A stretch of DNA of 64,000 nucleotides from Devosia sp. (lineage in GTDB: Bacteria; Pseudomonadota; Alphaproteobacteria; Rhizobiales; Devosiaceae). The stretch is from positions 1-64,000 of the forward strand of contig NZ_JACZKG010000009.1 of the NCBI RefSeq assembly GCF_014860165.1, read 5' to 3'. Both the position numbers and the translations under genes were made by a program. Positions 62,232-64,000 of this stretch are shown here, piece by piece; the stretch's first letter is position 1, and every line of letters starts with the position of its first letter. A model generated the notes under the pieces. That model did not search any database, was not told where the DNA came from, and worked only from the letters and a program-made list of their open reading frames with translations.

Positions 62232-62815
62232 ACCAGCCCTTTTCCCTGATGCTGCGCCTGTCGGCCGCTGGCGCCGCCGCGACCATGCTGGCCGGTTGCT
62301 CCATGGGCGGTCTGTTCGGCGGCGGCAATGCGGCGCAGAACCAGCAATTGCAGAACGCCACCGCCACCCCGGCGGCGGTCGCCCAGGCGCAGACCAGCGC
62401 GCTGCCCGCCATCGCCACTGAATGTCCGCCCATCCGCATCCGGCCGGGCAGCGAGGCCATGTTCTACTATGGCAATGGCCGCGTCGGCGATGCCAAGTCC
62501 CTGCAATATCAGGGCGTCATCGACGAGACCTCGCGCAATTGCGTGGTGTCCAACGGGCTGATCACGGTCAATATGGGTGTCGTCGGCCGCGTGCTGCTTG
62601 GCCCCGCCGGCAACCAGACCAGCGTCAACGCCCCCATCCGCTTCGCGGTCGAACGTGACGGCCAGGCCGTGTTTTCCGAGAAATACACCATGCCGGTCGC
62701 CATCGCAGCACCGGCGCGTTCAGCCGAATTCGTCAAGGTCATCGAAAACGTCGCCATTCCCTATCTGGGCGGCGAGGAAATCACCATCTGGGTGGGTTTC
62801 GATACGCGTGGGTGA
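62228..62815 (+). CDS. Putative lipoprotein
   Basis: 195 residues. The lipobox is TMLAGC with Cys about 24, followed by a Gly-rich then Gln/Ala-rich linker and a beta-rich domain (MFYYGNGRVGDAKSLQYQG, LITVNMGVVGRVLLGPAGN) with two more Cys (ATECPPI, SRNCVVSN). Function unknown, likely outer-membrane anchored. Four-base overlap with the peroxiredoxin suggests cotranscription. Confidence 0.8.
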   Translation: MNQPFSLMLRLSAAGAAATMLAGCSMGGLFGGGNAAQNQQLQNATATPAAVAQAQTSALPAIATECPPIRIRPGSEAMFYYGNGRVGDAKSLQYQGVIDETSRNCVVSNGLITVNMGVVGRVLLGPAGNQTSVNAPIRFAVERDGQAVFSEKYTMPVAIAAPARSAEFVKVIENVAIPYLGGEEITIWVGFDTRG

Positions 62816-62843
62816 AGTTGGCACAGTATCGCTGAGTTCAAGG

Positions 62844-62872
62844 GCCCGCGGATAACTCCGCGGGCTTTCTTT
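62844..62872 (+). terminator. Intrinsic terminator after the lipoprotein gene
   Basis: GCCCGCGG (62844-62851), 6-nt loop, CCGCGGGC (62858-62865), then TTTCTTT. It ends the transcript of the peroxiredoxin-lipoprotein pair. Confidence 0.85.
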
Positions 62873-62930
62873 CCTTAGCGCGCTGCAATCGCAGTCGGTG
62901 CCGCTCAGTGCTTGTGAGGCGGTATGACGA

Positions 62931-64000
62931 CTACTCCGCCGCCTTCAGCGCCTCGTCCGGCCGTTCCCACTTGAGGATCGGTGAGCGCGCTGCCCTTGTC
63001 TCATCCAGCCGGCGGCGCGGCGCCTTGAGCGGGGCTGAGGTGAACCGTTCCTTGTTGCCGGCCTTGGCGTCGAGGGCGAGCTCTTCCATCACATCGCAGA
63101 AATGGTCCAGCGTCTGCTTGCTCTCGCTCTCGGTCGGCTCGATCAGCATGGCGCCATGCACGACCAGCGGGAAATACATGGTCATGGGGTGGAAGCCCTC
63201 GTCGATCAGCGCCTTGGCAAAATCGAGCGTGGTGACGCCGGTGCCGGCGAGGAAACTGTCGTCGAACAGCGCCTCATGCATGGTCGGATAGTCGCCGAAC
63301 GGCACCGAGAACACGTGCTGCAGGCGCGCCTTGATATAGTTGGCATTGAGCACCGCATCCTGCGCCGCCTGCGCCAGGCCATCGCCGCCATGGCTGAGCA
63401 TGTAGGTCAGTGCCCTCACATACATGCCCATCTGGCCCTGGAAGGCGGTGATGCGGCCCAGCGCGCCGCCTTCGGCATGCTCGACCAGGTCGAGGCCATT
63501 GCTGCCCTTGCGGACAAACGGCACCGGGGCGAAGGGCGCCAGCGCCGCGGACAGCACCACGGGACCCGCGCCCGGACCGCCGCCGCCATGCGGCGTCGAG
63601 AAGGTCTTGTGCAGGTTAATATGCATGGCGTCGATGCCCAGGTCGCCCGGACGGACAACACCCATGATGGCGTTGAAATTGGCGCCATCACAGTAGAAGA
63701 ACGCCCCGGCCGCATGCACGGCCTCGGCAATCTCGATCACCTGGGGCTCGAACAGCCCGCAGGTATTGGGATTGGTCAGCATGATGGCCGCCACGTCGGG
63801 TGACAGCGCATTCTTGACCGCCTGCACGTCCACCGTCCCATCGTCACGCGCCGGAATCGGCTTCACCGAATAGCCCAGGAACGCCGCGGTGGCGGGGTTC
63901 GTGCCATGCGCACTTTCTGGCACCAGCACGATCCTGCGATGGCTCTGTCCGGCAGCGTCCTGCGCCGCCTTGATGGCCATCATGCCCAGCAGCTCGCCAT
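62931..64000 (-). CDS. gcvPB: Glycine dehydrogenase (decarboxylating) subunit 2, partial
   Basis: C-terminal part of the P-protein beta subunit of the glycine cleavage system. The gene runs off the right edge and lacks its start; the visible frame includes the PLP lysine region NLHKTFSTPHGGGGPGAG, VPESAHGTNPATAAFLG and GEGFHP-type segment IDEGFHPMTMYFP. At the edge the frame still reads a GELLGMMAIK-like sequence, as in other P2 proteins. gcvPA, gcvH and gcvT would lie to the right. Confidence 0.94.
   Translation of the reverse strand, partial: GELLGMMAIKAAQDAAGQSHRRIVLVPESAHGTNPATAAFLGYSVKPIPARDDGTVDVQAVKNALSPDVAAIMLTNPNTCGLFEPQVIEIAEAVHAAGAFFYCDGANFNAIMGVVRPGDLGIDAMHINLHKTFSTPHGGGGPGAGPVVLSAALAPFAPVPFVRKGSNGLDLVEHAEGGALGRITAFQGQMGMYVRALTYMLSHGGDGLAQAAQDAVLNANYIKARLQHVFSVPFGDYPTMHEALFDDSFLAGTGVTTLDFAKALIDEGFHPMTMYFPLVVHGAMLIEPTESESKQTLDHFCDVMEELALDAKAGNKERFTSAPLKAPRRRLDETRAARSPILKWERPDEALKAAE

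Overview
The window is a GC-rich stretch of an alphaproteobacterial chromosome, most likely from the Hyphomicrobiales (Rhizobiales) and closest in feel to Devosia. This is inferred from gene content, not from a database search. Pointers are the aerobic (cobalt-late) cob genes with CobN, DUF6101, DUF2093, DUF4170, IalB and DUF1127 proteins, a BioR-type biotin regulator with its operator, an Entner-Doudoroff operon and an aa3 oxidase operon. I see no rRNA, tRNA, CRISPR, transposase or phage gene. Nearly all of it is housekeeping and cofactor metabolism.

Layout. 0.1-4.4 kb: rsmD, then zur-znuB-znuC divergent from znuA with two Zur-like boxes between. 4.4-5.4 kb: small conserved proteins. 5.4-12.3 kb: a cobalamin riboswitch driving cbtB-cbtA-cobW-cobN-cobO (cobalt uptake, insertion and adenosylation). 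12.5-14.2 kb: a periplasmic protein, a small membrane protein and a CDF transporter. 14.5-21.2 kb: the rest of the local cobalamin genes (cobE, cobK, cobA-cobB-cobQ, cobD, cobP); the central ring-methylation genes and cobS/cobT must lie elsewhere. 21.4-26.7 kb: sugar kinase-zwf-pgl-edd. 26.8-30.5 kb: two Sel1-type secreted proteins and mutL, with a decayed second copy of the mutL 3' end between the Sel1 genes. 30.7-44.5 kb: tadA, patatin-like lipase, purD, gshA, rsmE, ubiA, cysQ-like phosphatase, an LpxB-related protein, xseA, a LysR/DUF1127 divergent pair and a PilZ protein. 44.5-51.7 kb: an IalB protein, then the cytochrome aa3 operon ctaC-ctaD-ctaB-coxF-ctaG-ctaE-DUF983-surf1. 51.8-55.1 kb: thrC, an M16 peptidase and a GNAT acetyltransferase. 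55.2-56.9 kb: bioR-bioY-DUF1284 with BioR boxes. 57.1-64 kb: a membrane PAS-GGDEF-EAL protein, YqgE, a DsbD-N protein, peroxiredoxin, a lipoprotein and a partial gcvPB.

The most unusual signal is a set of five families of short palindromic repeats (called Rep-A to Rep-E here) scattered between genes. Three families (A, B, C) also sit in frame inside cobN, each at a different point, and are apparently translated. This resembles the protein-coding palindromic elements described in Rickettsia. Rep-A is mostly found between convergent genes, one Rep-A copy carries a nested Rep-B-like hairpin, and Rep-E follows the cobalamin riboswitch and precedes edd. The second structural oddity is the duplicated, frameshifted mutL tail.
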